Source of the DNA: an uncultured Synechococcus sp.
GTDB taxonomy: Bacteria > Cyanobacteriota > Cyanobacteriia > Phormidesmidales > Phormidesmidaceae
Assembly (NCBI GenBank): GCA_937911865.1
Contig: CALDSK010000141.1
Span: 1 to 39,291 of the forward strand
Reading direction: 5' to 3'
DNA: 39,291 nucleotides
The translations under genes were made by a program, and so were the position numbers. Of this stretch, positions 1-8,558 are shown piece after piece (position 1 is the first letter of the stretch; each line of letters begins with the position of its first letter). The notes beneath the pieces are model-generated. The model did not search any database. It was not told where the DNA came from and saw nothing but the letters and a program-made list of their open reading frames with translations.

Positions 1-678
<678 letters not shown>

Positions 679-2235
679 TTACGCCCCAATCTCTAACGCC
701 AGAAAAACAAATCTGAGCAAGAAAACAGCCGCCAAAATCCAAACGGTAATATCTATTTCATGCGCCTTACCCTGAAAGGTTTTGAATAGAGGATAGCTGA
801 TGAAACCCACTGCTAAGCCTTCTGCAATTGAAAAGCTGAGTGGAATAAACAGAAGCGTTAAGAAAGAGGGAATTGATTCTGCTGGATCTTCCCAGTTGAT
901 GTCGGTAATGCTGCCCACCATTAAAACACCCACAATCAGCAGCACAGGTGCGGTGGCAAACGGGGGAATGGCTGAAAGCAGCGGTGTAAAGAAAATCGCT
1001 ATGGCAAATAGCACGGCTGCTACCACCGCGGTGAATCCGCTACGCCCGCCTGCGGAGACGCCCGACGCGGACTCAATAAATGTTGTGGTCGTTGAGGTCC
1101 CGAGTGCAGCGCCTGCGGTCGTGCCAATCGCATCGGCCATAAAGGCTTTGCTCGCATGCGGCAGTTCTCCCTGCTCGTTGACGAAGCCTGCTTTGACGCC
1201 AACGCCAGTGAGCGTTCCAACCGTGTCAAACGTATCGACGAACAGAAAAACAAACAAAATCGCCAGCAGCTCCCAAACGTTGGTGTTAAGGACCTGAGCG
1301 AGTCCGACAAACGCCTGACCTGCAATGTGAACCGGTAAAACAGGAACACCGATAAGACCTTGAGGCCAAGGCGTTACGCCTAAAATCCAGCCCAGCAAAG
1401 CGGTTGCTAGAATGCCAAACAGCAGCGCGCCCTTGATTCGCCGGGCAACAAAAGCGCCTGTGATTAAAATGCCTGCGATCGCCATCAGCGTGTTGGCGTT
1501 ACTCAAGCTGCCGAGCATAGTGGTGGTGGCATCGCTGGTAACGATAATGCCTGAATTGCTGGTGAGCGCAATGTAGGCAATAAACAGGCCAATGCCAGCA
1601 GCCGTGGCATGCTTTAGGCAGTCAGGAATGGCCGAGACAATGCGGCTGCGCATTTTCGTCAGGGACATAGCGATAAATAGCAGTCCTTCAATAAAGACAG
1701 CTGCTAAGGCCACGCGCCATTCAATTCCCAAGCCCAGCACAACAGAAAATGCAAAGTAGGCGTTGATGCCCATACCGGGTGCAAGCGCAAAGGGATACTT
1801 GGCGTAGAGCCCCATGATGAGAGTAGCGATCGCAGACGATATCGCCGTCGCAAACACCAGCTCCCCAAACAGATCTCCCGACGATTGTAAAAATATGGCA
1901 TTAGAAAGAATATCGGGATTAACCGCCAGAATGTAGGCCATGGTGACAAACGTCGTCACACCCGCTAAAACTTCGGTTTTAAAGTTGGTCCCCAACTGTT
2001 CAAACTCAAAGAATTGAGAAATTTTGCTATGGCTAGCGCTAGAAGAGTGGAAGCCTGTCGAGCCGTTGTCTGAGAGGCTAGTAGACTGAGTAGATAAAGG
2101 GTGAGCAGAAGAACCTAACTTATCTTCCACAGAATCGCTAGCGATATTGTCGTTAGCAGTTTCCGAGTTTGTCTGCGGTATAGACGTTACGGGTTCTTGG
2201 CTCATAATAGATACCTTGGATAACTGAAGCTCCAT
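679..2235 (-). CDS. NCS2-family (AzgA-like) purine permease
   Basis: A 518-residue polytopic membrane protein of the nucleobase:cation symporter-2 superfamily, AzgA/PbuG/PbuO branch, which imports hypoxanthine, guanine or adenine with protons. AzgA hallmarks are LAGVTTFVTMAYILAVNPDI after the N-terminal tail, TFDTVGTLTGVGVKAG in the middle, and GTSTTTTFIESASGVSAGGR. There are about 12-14 hydrophobic segments from residue 95 to the end. The first 80 residues are hydrophilic and Ser/Thr-rich, a longer tail than usual. The start at 2235 has AAGGA about 10 nt upstream. An alternative in-frame ATG at 2202 also has an AAGGT sequence, so the true start is uncertain. It lies 6 bp from the adenine-deaminase gene, probably as one transcription unit, and diverges from the xdh operon. 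Exact substrate is not readable from sequence. Confidence 0.92.
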   Translation of the reverse strand: MELQLSKVSIMSQEPVTSIPQTNSETANDNIASDSVEDKLGSSAHPLSTQSTSLSDNGSTGFHSSSASHSKISQFFEFEQLGTNFKTEVLAGVTTFVTMAYILAVNPDILSNAIFLQSSGDLFGELVFATAISSAIATLIMGLYAKYPFALAPGMGINAYFAFSVVLGLGIEWRVALAAVFIEGLLFIAMSLTKMRSRIVSAIPDCLKHATAAGIGLFIAYIALTSNSGIIVTSDATTTMLGSLSNANTLMAIAGILITGAFVARRIKGALLFGILATALLGWILGVTPWPQGLIGVPVLPVHIAGQAFVGLAQVLNTNVWELLAILFVFLFVDTFDTVGTLTGVGVKAGFVNEQGELPHASKAFMADAIGTTAGAALGTSTTTTFIESASGVSAGGRSGFTAVVAAVLFAIAIFFTPLLSAIPPFATAPVLLIVGVLMVGSITDINWEDPAESIPSFLTLLFIPLSFSIAEGLAVGFISYPLFKTFQGKAHEIDITVWILAAVFLLRFVFLALEIGA

Positions 2236-2436
2236 TGAAAAGGTATCCTTAATGAAATATTAATTCTGCAACATTGCGTACAGTCCCTGGGCTGCTTTTA
2301 TAACAAAATAGAGATTCTGACAAGATAGATAAAGCACAATAAAGGCACAGCGGCTTATTGGCTGCGTAGCCTTGTTCGCTAGGTGCTGTATCTCATGCAT
2401 TTCATGCATTAGTCGCCCTGTAGGAACTGGATAGCT
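2236..2436. promoter_or_regulatory. Divergent promoter region between purine permease and xdh operon
   Basis: This 201-bp spacer must hold the promoters of both diverging units. It contains a perfect tandem 9-mer, TCATGCATT at 2393-2401 and 2402-2410, each copy enclosing the palindrome ATGCAT, about 30 bp before the first xdh start codon. I found no perfect NtcA site (GTA-N8-TAC) and cannot place -35/-10 boxes with confidence. The tandem 9-mer is a candidate operator only. Confidence 0.45.
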
Positions 2437-3267
2437 ATGGATTTGTATAGTGTTAAAACCTATCTGAAACCATCGTCACTCACAGAAGTTACAGGGTGGA
2501 GCGCGGACCAGAGATGGCTAGCTGGTGGGACCTGGCTGTTTAATGAAGTGCAGCCTCAGGTGAAGTCACTGGTCGATATGCAACAGTTCGACTGGACAGA
2601 GATAGCAGTGAGTGCAGAAGGTCTCTCCATCGGTGCGACCTGTATTCAAAACGAGCTGTTGGCATTCTCTTTTCCACCCGAGTGGACGGCGGCAGAGGCG
2701 TTGAAAGACGCGGTTAGAGAGTTGGCCTCTTTTAAGCTGTCTCATGCGGCGACCGTTGGTGGAAACCTTTGCTTGGCACTGAGTGCAAGTACCTTTGCCC
2801 CTGTGATGGTTGCGCTTAAAGCGCAGTATGAGATTTGGCGAGTAGAGGGTGAGCCCTACTCCGTAAGCGCCGCCGATTTTCAGACAGCTCCGCAGAAAAC
2901 AGTACTACAGCCAGGAGATGTGCTGCGCAAGATTAAAATTCCTAGAGAGAGTTTGGAGCAGTGGCAGACTCGGTTCAAGCGAATGGCCGTTTGCACGGCA
3001 GGCTATGCGATCGCAATCGTTGTTACCGCTTACAACCCACATAGCCAACAGGTCCGGTTCGGTATAGGTGGCAGCGTCCTAGCGCCCTGCTTAGTTGAGT
3101 TTGATGTACTGCCTACACCAGAAGGTATAGCTACCGCGCTGCAAGAGAAGACTTTTTTAAGCGATGAGAGAGGCAGCGCTGCCTACCGTCAGCATATTAC
3201 CGGCGTGTTGATGAAAAGAGGAATAGCCGCTCTAAGCGCTGATGTACAAGACGAGCGGCGCTACTGA
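2437..3267 (+). CDS. FAD-binding subunit of xanthine-dehydrogenase-type Mo hydroxylase
   Basis: 276 residues, matching the medium (CoxM/XdhB-like) subunit of Mo hydroxylases, which carries electrons from the FeS clusters through FAD to the acceptor. The N-terminal FAD-binding part has LAGGTWLFNEV (about residues 29-39), and the SHAATVGGNLCLA block (about 102-114) matches the family's ATVGGN loop. The C-terminal half has the CO-dehydrogenase-flavoprotein-like domain (FKRMAVCTAGYAIAIVV). The start ATG 2437 follows AGGA at 2422-2425. It is first in the rightward operon. The partner Mo/FeS subunit begins about 100 bp downstream, after a short tandem repeat. Confidence 0.88.
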   Translation: MDLYSVKTYLKPSSLTEVTGWSADQRWLAGGTWLFNEVQPQVKSLVDMQQFDWTEIAVSAEGLSIGATCIQNELLAFSFPPEWTAAEALKDAVRELASFKLSHAATVGGNLCLALSASTFAPVMVALKAQYEIWRVEGEPYSVSAADFQTAPQKTVLQPGDVLRKIKIPRESLEQWQTRFKRMAVCTAGYAIAIVVTAYNPHSQQVRFGIGGSVLAPCLVEFDVLPTPEGIATALQEKTFLSDERGSAAYRQHITGVLMKRGIAALSADVQDERRY

Positions 3268-3290
3268 GATGCTAACAAGACAGCCAATAG

Positions 3291-3324
3291 GACATTAGAG
3301 AAAAAGAGACATTAGAGAAAAAGA
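3291..3324. repeat. 17-bp perfect tandem duplication between the xdh subunit genes
   Basis: The 17-mer GACATTAGAGAAAAAGA occurs twice back to back (3291-3307 and 3308-3324) in the 100-bp spacer between the FAD subunit and the fused Mo/FeS subunit. It is purine-rich and has no obvious stem. It may be a slippage product or may tune the spacing and translation of the second gene. Confidence 0.8.
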
Positions 3325-3367
3325 GACGCAAACAAGACCCTTGACAGGCTTATCGGAGACATTTTTG

Positions 3368-6238
3368 GTGCAACAGCTAACATTTCAAGTCAATCAGCAA
3401 ACGCACCGACCTGAGTGTCCACCAGGAAAAAGTCTGCTCAGTCTTTTACGCGAGATAGGGTACGCAGGCGTGCATCGCGTTTGCGAATCGGGAGACTGTG
3501 GCAGCTGCACGGTATGGGTAAATGACAAGCCAATTCACAGCTGCATCTATCCCGCTATGCGAGCAGATAACCAGCAGATAACAACGATTGAGGGAATAGG
3601 GGAAGGTTCAAAAGAACAACAAGAGCAAGGGGCAGAAAAGGAACAGCTGTCGGCTATGCAGCAGGCCTTTCTAGAAAAGCAGGGCTTTCAGTGCGGTTAC
3701 TGCACGCCAGGCATGATTATGACAGCGAGTAAGCTAGAGAGCGATGTAGAGAAAGAAGGGTCTGCAACAGAAAGTATAAAGGCAGCGCTAGAGGGAAATC
3801 TGTGCCGATGTACAGGATATGAGGCGATTCTTGAGAGCGTTCTGGCCTGTCCGACTCAAGAGAGTGAAAAGATAGCGGTGACAACAGCTGCTGAGAAGGC
3901 TTCTCTCCTAGCACAGGTTGAAACAGCACAGGTTGAAACAGCACAGGTTGAAATAGCACAGGTCGGATACAGCGTTCCTAAACAAGATGGCCCTGATCTA
4001 GTCACCGGCAAGCCAGTGTATACGGCAGACTGGGTACCGCCAGGATTACTACATCTGAAGGTGCTGCGATCGCCCCATCCACATGCCCGCATTCGCAGCA
4101 TCGACACCACCAAAGCCATAGCCTTGGCTGGCGTAGAAGCAGTTTTTACTCACGAGGATATCTCTCGCCGGGCATACAGCACCGCTGGACATGGCGCGCC
4201 CGTTCCCGACCCTTTGGACCACTATCTTCTAGATACTAAGGTTCGGTTTATCGGCGATCGCATCGCTGCAGTCGTAGCCGATACGCCTGCGACCGCAGCG
4301 ATCGCCTGCGATCTCATTGAAGTTGACTACGAGCTTTTGCCCCACGTCATTGAGCCTGCCGACGCTATACGGGGTGACGTCGTTATCCACGACGAGCCAG
4401 AGTCGAGCCAAATACACGATGCCAAGCACAACATTGCCGGGAAAATTACGTTAGAAAAAGGAGACTTAACAGCCGGGTTTGCTGCGGCCGATTTAATTGT
4501 TGAAAACACCTATAGGCTGCCTGCGGTACAGCACGTTCATTTAGAACCGCATATAAGTACTAGCTGGTGGGACGAAGACGGGACGCTGGTTGTCAGATCG
4601 AGTACGCAAGTGCCCTTTCACTGTCGCAGGCTGCTGTCGGAGCTATTTGATTTGCCCCAAGAGAAAATTCGAGTATATAAGCCACAGCTAGGCGGTGGTT
4701 TCGGCAACAAGCAAGAAATACTAACTGAAGATTTGTGTGTGCTAGCTACGCTGAAAACTGGCAGGCCGGTCCAGTGGCAGTTCACCAGGGAAGAAGAATT
4801 TACCGCAACCAACAGCCGCCACGCTATGGAAATTTGGCTGAAGACGGGGGTAAAACAAGATGGGACGCTGGTTGCCCAGGAGATGAAAGCGCTTTCTAAT
4901 ACCGGGGCCTATGGCAACCACGGCGAAACGGTTACCTTCTTAACGGGCTGCTTTCCGCTAGGTCTGTACCGCTGCGCTCACCAGTCTTATCAGGGAACGG
5001 TAGCCTATACAAATACCATGCCTGCGGGTGCCTTTCGAGGCTACGGAGCGACCCAAGGGACGTTTGCAATGGAGTCTCAGCTAGACGAAATTGCCAGTAA
5101 GCTGAATCTAGATCCGATTAAGCTGCGTCAGCACAATCTGATTACGCCACAAGATGAGATTCTGATTGGCAGAGAAGAGCACTTTCATATTATCGGCAGC
5201 TACGCTTTGGACGAGTGTATTACCCAAGTCACTGAAGCGTTGAGCTACAAACCAACAGAAAAGAAAAAAGAACAACCTGAGGCAGAGGGGCCTATCAGAC
5301 GCGGTGTTGGTTTTGCCGCTACAATGCAAGCCAGTGGACTCGCAAAGATTCACCTGGCTAGCGTCAAGCTATCGCTGATGCTGGATGGACGCTATGAGCT
5401 AAGAACCGGCTCGGTGGACGTAGGTACAGGGTCGGATACAACTTTGCGGCAGATTGCGGCGCAGGTATTAGAAACGACTGTAGAGAAGATTGAACTGGTC
5501 AGCGCCGACACCCGCCGCACGCCTTTTGACGCTGGTTCTTACGCTTCTGCAACAACCTTTATCACCGGTCAAGCGGTTAAGCTAGCGGCGGAGAAACTGC
5601 GATCGCACCTGATTACTACAGCGGCTCAGCTCATGGGCATGTCTCCTGAGTCTCTATCTTTGAAATCGGCCAAGATATACAGCTCAACGGATGAACCAAC
5701 CGAAAGTCTGACGCTACAGCAGATAGCTCAGACAGTGGATAAAAGAGGCGAGGCGCTGACGGTAGAGCTGTCTCATACGAGCGATCGCGCTTCACTGACC
5801 TTTGCCTTTTTGGGCGCGGAGGTAGAAGTCGATACTGAGACGGGGCGCGTAAAAGTGTTGCGCTGTGTTGAGGCCATTGACATTGGCAAGGCGATTAATC
5901 CACGCATTTGTCGGGGGCAGGCGACGGGCGGACTGGCCATGGGAATAGGCTATGCGATCGCCGAAGAATTACGCTTCGATGAGCGCGGTAAAATCTTAAA
6001 CCCTAGCCTGAGAACTTACCGCATTCCAGCTGCGACCGATATTCCACCGATGGACGTGTTTTTGATTGAGAAGGCCGACCCCTATGGACCGTTTGGGGCA
6101 AAGGGCATTGGGGAAATTGGTACGAACTGTGCGGCTCCGGCGATTGCTAATGCGGTCGCTCAAGCCACTGGTGTGAGGCTGCGTCAGCTACCGATGATTC
6201 CTGACCGGGTATGGCAGGCCCTTAACGAAACCGTATGA
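3368..6238 (+). CDS. Fused [2Fe-2S]/molybdopterin subunit of xanthine-dehydrogenase-type hydroxylase
   Basis: About 956 residues from GTG 3368. GGAG at 3355-3358 gives 9-nt spacing, so I prefer this to the upstream TTG at 3341, which has no ribosome site. The N-terminal ferredoxin domain has C39, C44, C47 and C59 (CESGDCGSC...C); the second [2Fe-2S] domain has CGYC at about 109-112 and CRC at about 146-148. After a repeat-containing linker comes the Mo-cofactor domain: GGGFGNKQEI, AFRGYGATQG, and GAKGIGE, whose Glu (about 916) is the conserved catalytic base. The Gln in GNKQ stands where bovine enzyme has Glu802; from memory E. coli XdhA also has GNKQ, so this need not mean loss of purine activity. 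Small and large subunits, separate genes in many bacteria, are joined here while FAD is a separate gene. Hypoxanthine/xanthine oxidation is inferred from the locus. It overlaps xdhC by ATGA. Confidence 0.9.
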   Translation: MQQLTFQVNQQTHRPECPPGKSLLSLLREIGYAGVHRVCESGDCGSCTVWVNDKPIHSCIYPAMRADNQQITTIEGIGEGSKEQQEQGAEKEQLSAMQQAFLEKQGFQCGYCTPGMIMTASKLESDVEKEGSATESIKAALEGNLCRCTGYEAILESVLACPTQESEKIAVTTAAEKASLLAQVETAQVETAQVEIAQVGYSVPKQDGPDLVTGKPVYTADWVPPGLLHLKVLRSPHPHARIRSIDTTKAIALAGVEAVFTHEDISRRAYSTAGHGAPVPDPLDHYLLDTKVRFIGDRIAAVVADTPATAAIACDLIEVDYELLPHVIEPADAIRGDVVIHDEPESSQIHDAKHNIAGKITLEKGDLTAGFAAADLIVENTYRLPAVQHVHLEPHISTSWWDEDGTLVVRSSTQVPFHCRRLLSELFDLPQEKIRVYKPQLGGGFGNKQEILTEDLCVLATLKTGRPVQWQFTREEEFTATNSRHAMEIWLKTGVKQDGTLVAQEMKALSNTGAYGNHGETVTFLTGCFPLGLYRCAHQSYQGTVAYTNTMPAGAFRGYGATQGTFAMESQLDEIASKLNLDPIKLRQHNLITPQDEILIGREEHFHIIGSYALDECITQVTEALSYKPTEKKKEQPEAEGPIRRGVGFAATMQASGLAKIHLASVKLSLMLDGRYELRTGSVDVGTGSDTTLRQIAAQVLETTVEKIELVSADTRRTPFDAGSYASATTFITGQAVKLAAEKLRSHLITTAAQLMGMSPESLSLKSAKIYSSTDEPTESLTLQQIAQTVDKRGEALTVELSHTSDRASLTFAFLGAEVEVDTETGRVKVLRCVEAIDIGKAINPRICRGQATGGLAMGIGYAIAEELRFDERGKILNPSLRTYRIPAATDIPPMDVFLIEKADPYGPFGAKGIGEIGTNCAAPAIANAVAQATGVRLRQLPMIPDRVWQALNETV
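3911..3969 (+). repeat. 15-bp minisatellite in the interdomain linker of the fused Mo hydroxylase
   Basis: GCACAGGTTGAAACA is repeated at 3911-3925, 3926-3940 and 3941-3955 (one change), with a degenerate partial copy to 3969. It encodes in-frame pentapeptides AQVET, AQVET, AQVEI, AQVG, exactly between the second [2Fe-2S] domain and the molybdopterin domain. In-frame copy change would alter only linker length. Confidence 0.9.
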
Positions 6239-7320
6239 CCAGTCAACAACAGTTTTATCAACAGCTAAGAAGTGCCTTAGAAAAAGCGCCAGTGGCGATC
6301 GCGACTATCGTGAAGACGATAGGGTCTGCGCCTAGAGAGGTGGGAGCGAAGATGGCAATATGCGGCGACGGTGGCCTGATTGGTACGATTGGGGGTGGGG
6401 CTGGTGAAGGCAAGGTGGTTACGCAGGCGCTTGCGGTTTTGAATGCCAAAGACCGGACCCGTGGGAAAGCGAGCAAGGGGAACAAGACTGACATTAGGCA
6501 GCTGATAGAGATTGACCTGACAGGTACACCTAACCGAGAGACTCAGGGCATCTGTGGGGGAAAGGTGCAGGTATGGTTAGAAGTGTGGCATAAAGAATGG
6601 GCGATCGCACTTGTTGAACAAATACTAAAGTCGCTGGCAGCGGGCAAGTCTGTTCGGCTCGTGACACCCTTAGAACGCAAGCAAGCCTCACATCCCTCTA
6701 TACATATCGTCGATGAAGACGTGCCTGACGCTAACAGCACCGAGTACTTTGTTGAGACCCTTCAGCCACCACCGGTTTTGTTCATTGTTGGTGGGGGACA
6801 TGTCGCAATAGCGCTAGCGCACATGGCAGGCTTTGCCGGATTCCAGATTGCGGTACAAGACGATCGCCTAGACTTCATCACACCTGAGAGATTTCCTCAG
6901 GCCAGGTTTTTATCAACCTCTATCAGCGAGGCGCTAGATAGTTTTACTGCGCATTCTCAGCTGTATGTGGCGTTAGTAGCACGTGGCTATCAGCAGGATG
7001 TAGAAGCGCTGCAAACGCTTTTGCAACAGCCTTTAGCCTATCGATATGTAGGCGCAATTGGTAGTCAAAAGCGAATTCATCGGGTTTGTCAGGCGATGCG
7101 GCAAAAGGGCATTCCAGTTGAAAGACTGCCGAACTTTCATTCGCCGATTGGATTGGATATTGGCGCGCTAACGCCACAGGAGATTGCGGTGAGCATCTGC
7201 GCAGAACTGATTAAAGTGCGACGTGGGGGGACCGGACTATCGCTTTGCGAACGGATTCAGCAGCCCAGATCAACGTCGAAAGTTCATGTGGGAGAGCGGC
7301 TGTATGCCAATTTGCTGTAG
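6235..7320 (+). CDS. xdhC: XdhC/CoxI-family Mo-cofactor maturation protein
   Basis: 361 residues, overlapping the upstream stop by ATGA, so probably translationally coupled. The N-terminal XdhC/CoxI domain has GSAPREVGAKM and GLIGTIGGGAGE (about 30-60) and the GICGG motif with C107. The C-terminal Rossmann-like XdhC domain starts at VLFIVGGGHVA (about 181-191), with YVGAIGSQKR near 275 and the closing DIGALTPQEIAVSICAELI segment. XdhC proteins bind molybdenum cofactor, promote its sulfuration and insert it into xanthine dehydrogenase; in Rhodobacter XdhC is dedicated to its XDH. Position directly behind the Mo subunit gene fits that role. A 30-residue Lys/Gly/Arg-rich stretch (about 72-92) lies between the N-terminal motifs. 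Confidence 0.92.
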   Translation: MTSQQQFYQQLRSALEKAPVAIATIVKTIGSAPREVGAKMAICGDGGLIGTIGGGAGEGKVVTQALAVLNAKDRTRGKASKGNKTDIRQLIEIDLTGTPNRETQGICGGKVQVWLEVWHKEWAIALVEQILKSLAAGKSVRLVTPLERKQASHPSIHIVDEDVPDANSTEYFVETLQPPPVLFIVGGGHVAIALAHMAGFAGFQIAVQDDRLDFITPERFPQARFLSTSISEALDSFTAHSQLYVALVARGYQQDVEALQTLLQQPLAYRYVGAIGSQKRIHRVCQAMRQKGIPVERLPNFHSPIGLDIGALTPQEIAVSICAELIKVRRGGTGLSLCERIQQPRSTSKVHVGERLYANLL

Positions 7321-8017
7321 TCAACGTGATTGCCAAAATCCCAGGCGAGACTTTGCTATTGTGCTAGCGGCTGGGTTTTCTACTCGAATGGGCGTTTGTA
7401 AAACTACCCTTCCCTGGCAAGGTGGACAAACGCTGCTGCGCTATCAGACAGAGCAGTTTTTGCAAGCGAACATTACGCCTATCGTTGTACTAGGCGCGCA
7501 TAATGCGCATCGAAAAGAAGACTGTGCGGTGGGTAGCCAGGTGGTGATTAAGAGAGGCGATTCTGCACAGCAGAGGCTACGCCAACACAGCAAAACTCAC
7601 ACCTTTTTAACCGGTCTTGCTCAACTTCCAGAAGATGCGGCTACCATAACGCTGTCTGCAATCGATCAGCCGCGTTCGGTGAGTGTGTATCGTCAGCTGT
7701 TACAAGCCTATCGACAGAAAAAGGCTTTGATTACAGCGCCGTGCTATCAGGGTAAGCTGGGTCACCCGATTATGTTCTCTTATCAATTGTTGGATGAGCT
7801 TGCAGCTGTTAGCGATGAAAGTTTGGGAGTACGAAGTCTGGTTCGTTCTCGGTATGAAGAAATTGAAAAAGTAGACTGGGCGACCCCTGATATTTTGATA
7901 GATATCAATGACCAGGTCACCTACCAACAGCAAATGGTAAACTTGCGGCGTCAAACCGAGTTTTTTAAGCCAACGCATGCAAGCTCCCTCTATGATTCCA
8001 GTAGGATATATGGCTAA
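7304..8017 (+). CDS. mocA: MocA/MobA-like Mo-cofactor nucleotidyltransferase
   Basis: 237 residues from ATG 7304, chosen because GGGAG lies 9 nt upstream (7290-7294); in-frame ATGs at 7223 and 7286 would extend it further into xdhC. The NTP-transferase signature VLAAGFSTRMGVCKTTLPW (about 17-35) has the LAAGxSxRMGxxK consensus; AIDQPR (about 122-127) is the metal-binding Asp region and GKLGHPIMF a conserved C-terminal block. MocA makes molybdopterin cytosine dinucleotide, and related enzymes add GMP (MobA). The family cannot be resolved to the nucleotide by eye, and a link to the adjacent Mo hydroxylase is inferred from the operon. It overlaps xdhC by 17 bp. Confidence 0.85.
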   Translation: MPICCSQRDCQNPRRDFAIVLAAGFSTRMGVCKTTLPWQGGQTLLRYQTEQFLQANITPIVVLGAHNAHRKEDCAVGSQVVIKRGDSAQQRLRQHSKTHTFLTGLAQLPEDAATITLSAIDQPRSVSVYRQLLQAYRQKKALITAPCYQGKLGHPIMFSYQLLDELAAVSDESLGVRSLVRSRYEEIEKVDWATPDILIDINDQVTYQQQMVNLRRQTEFFKPTHASSLYDSSRIYG

Positions 8018-8543
8018 AAGAGTCGCCGCTAGACCCGACTGGCTTAAGACTTCTCAGGTGAAAGACTTATACTCCGTGAGCAGCTGCATTTCACAAGACT
8101 TTGCCGATTATGTTGAGTATTGGCAGCACAATGGATATTGGCTTTTCGACTCGCCAGAAATTATTTGTCGGCTAGCCAAAGATCACGATATTGACCTATC
8201 GGGAACAAAAACATTCTATTACGAAGCGTATGCGTATCAGTGCTACGAAGATGACCCTGCGTGGGAGACTTTTGAGCTAGAAGCGTCTTTTAGTACTCAT
8301 ATTCAGCTGCCGAAGAAGAAACGTTTGGAAGGCTACGACATTGTCTCTTTTGCCCTTCGCAACGCCCCAGAATGCTCCTATTTATCGTGTAATCATATGG
8401 CTCAGCAGCTGAAAGTCAACGAGCACTGCCTTTTAGCTAGCTTTGCCGAAGCCAAAGCTCACCTGGAAAGCAAAGTTTTTAGTGGCTGTGAGCCGGGACC
8501 ATGTAGAATATTCGCGGTTTATTCATTGCCAGTTGAAAATTAG
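8010..8543 (+). CDS. Unrecognised 177-residue protein, last gene of the xdh operon
   Basis: I do not recognise the family. ATG 8010 overlaps the mocA stop (ATGGCTAA), which argues for translational coupling; an upstream in-frame ATG at 7992 and one at 7977 are less likely, and AGGA at 8003-8006 is rather close. The protein is soluble, without signal peptide or membrane segment, and rich in aromatic residues and cysteine. Features include YVEYWQHNGYWLFDSPE near residue 30, an acidic stretch CYEDDPAWETFELEASF near 70, a Cys/His pair SCNHM, and a C-terminal CEPGPC followed by RIFAVYSL. Operon position suggests a role with the Mo hydroxylase (maturation, electron transfer partner or purine-catabolic step), but nothing in the sequence proves this. 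Confidence 0.75.
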   Translation: MAKRVAARPDWLKTSQVKDLYSVSSCISQDFADYVEYWQHNGYWLFDSPEIICRLAKDHDIDLSGTKTFYYEAYAYQCYEDDPAWETFELEASFSTHIQLPKKKRLEGYDIVSFALRNAPECSYLSCNHMAQQLKVNEHCLLASFAEAKAHLESKVFSGCEPGPCRIFAVYSLPVEN

Positions 8544-8558
8544 GAGAGTAGTCCATGG

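Noticed and set aside
800..1338. Plus-strand frames opposite the purine permease.
   Set aside because: The minus strand encodes a full, motif-rich AzgA-type permease; these frames have no domain and low-complexity composition.
2236..2436. NtcA nitrogen-control site in the divergent promoter.
   Set aside because: Searched for GTA-N8-TAC; only an imperfect GTA-N8-ATA near 2420 was found, insufficient to claim.
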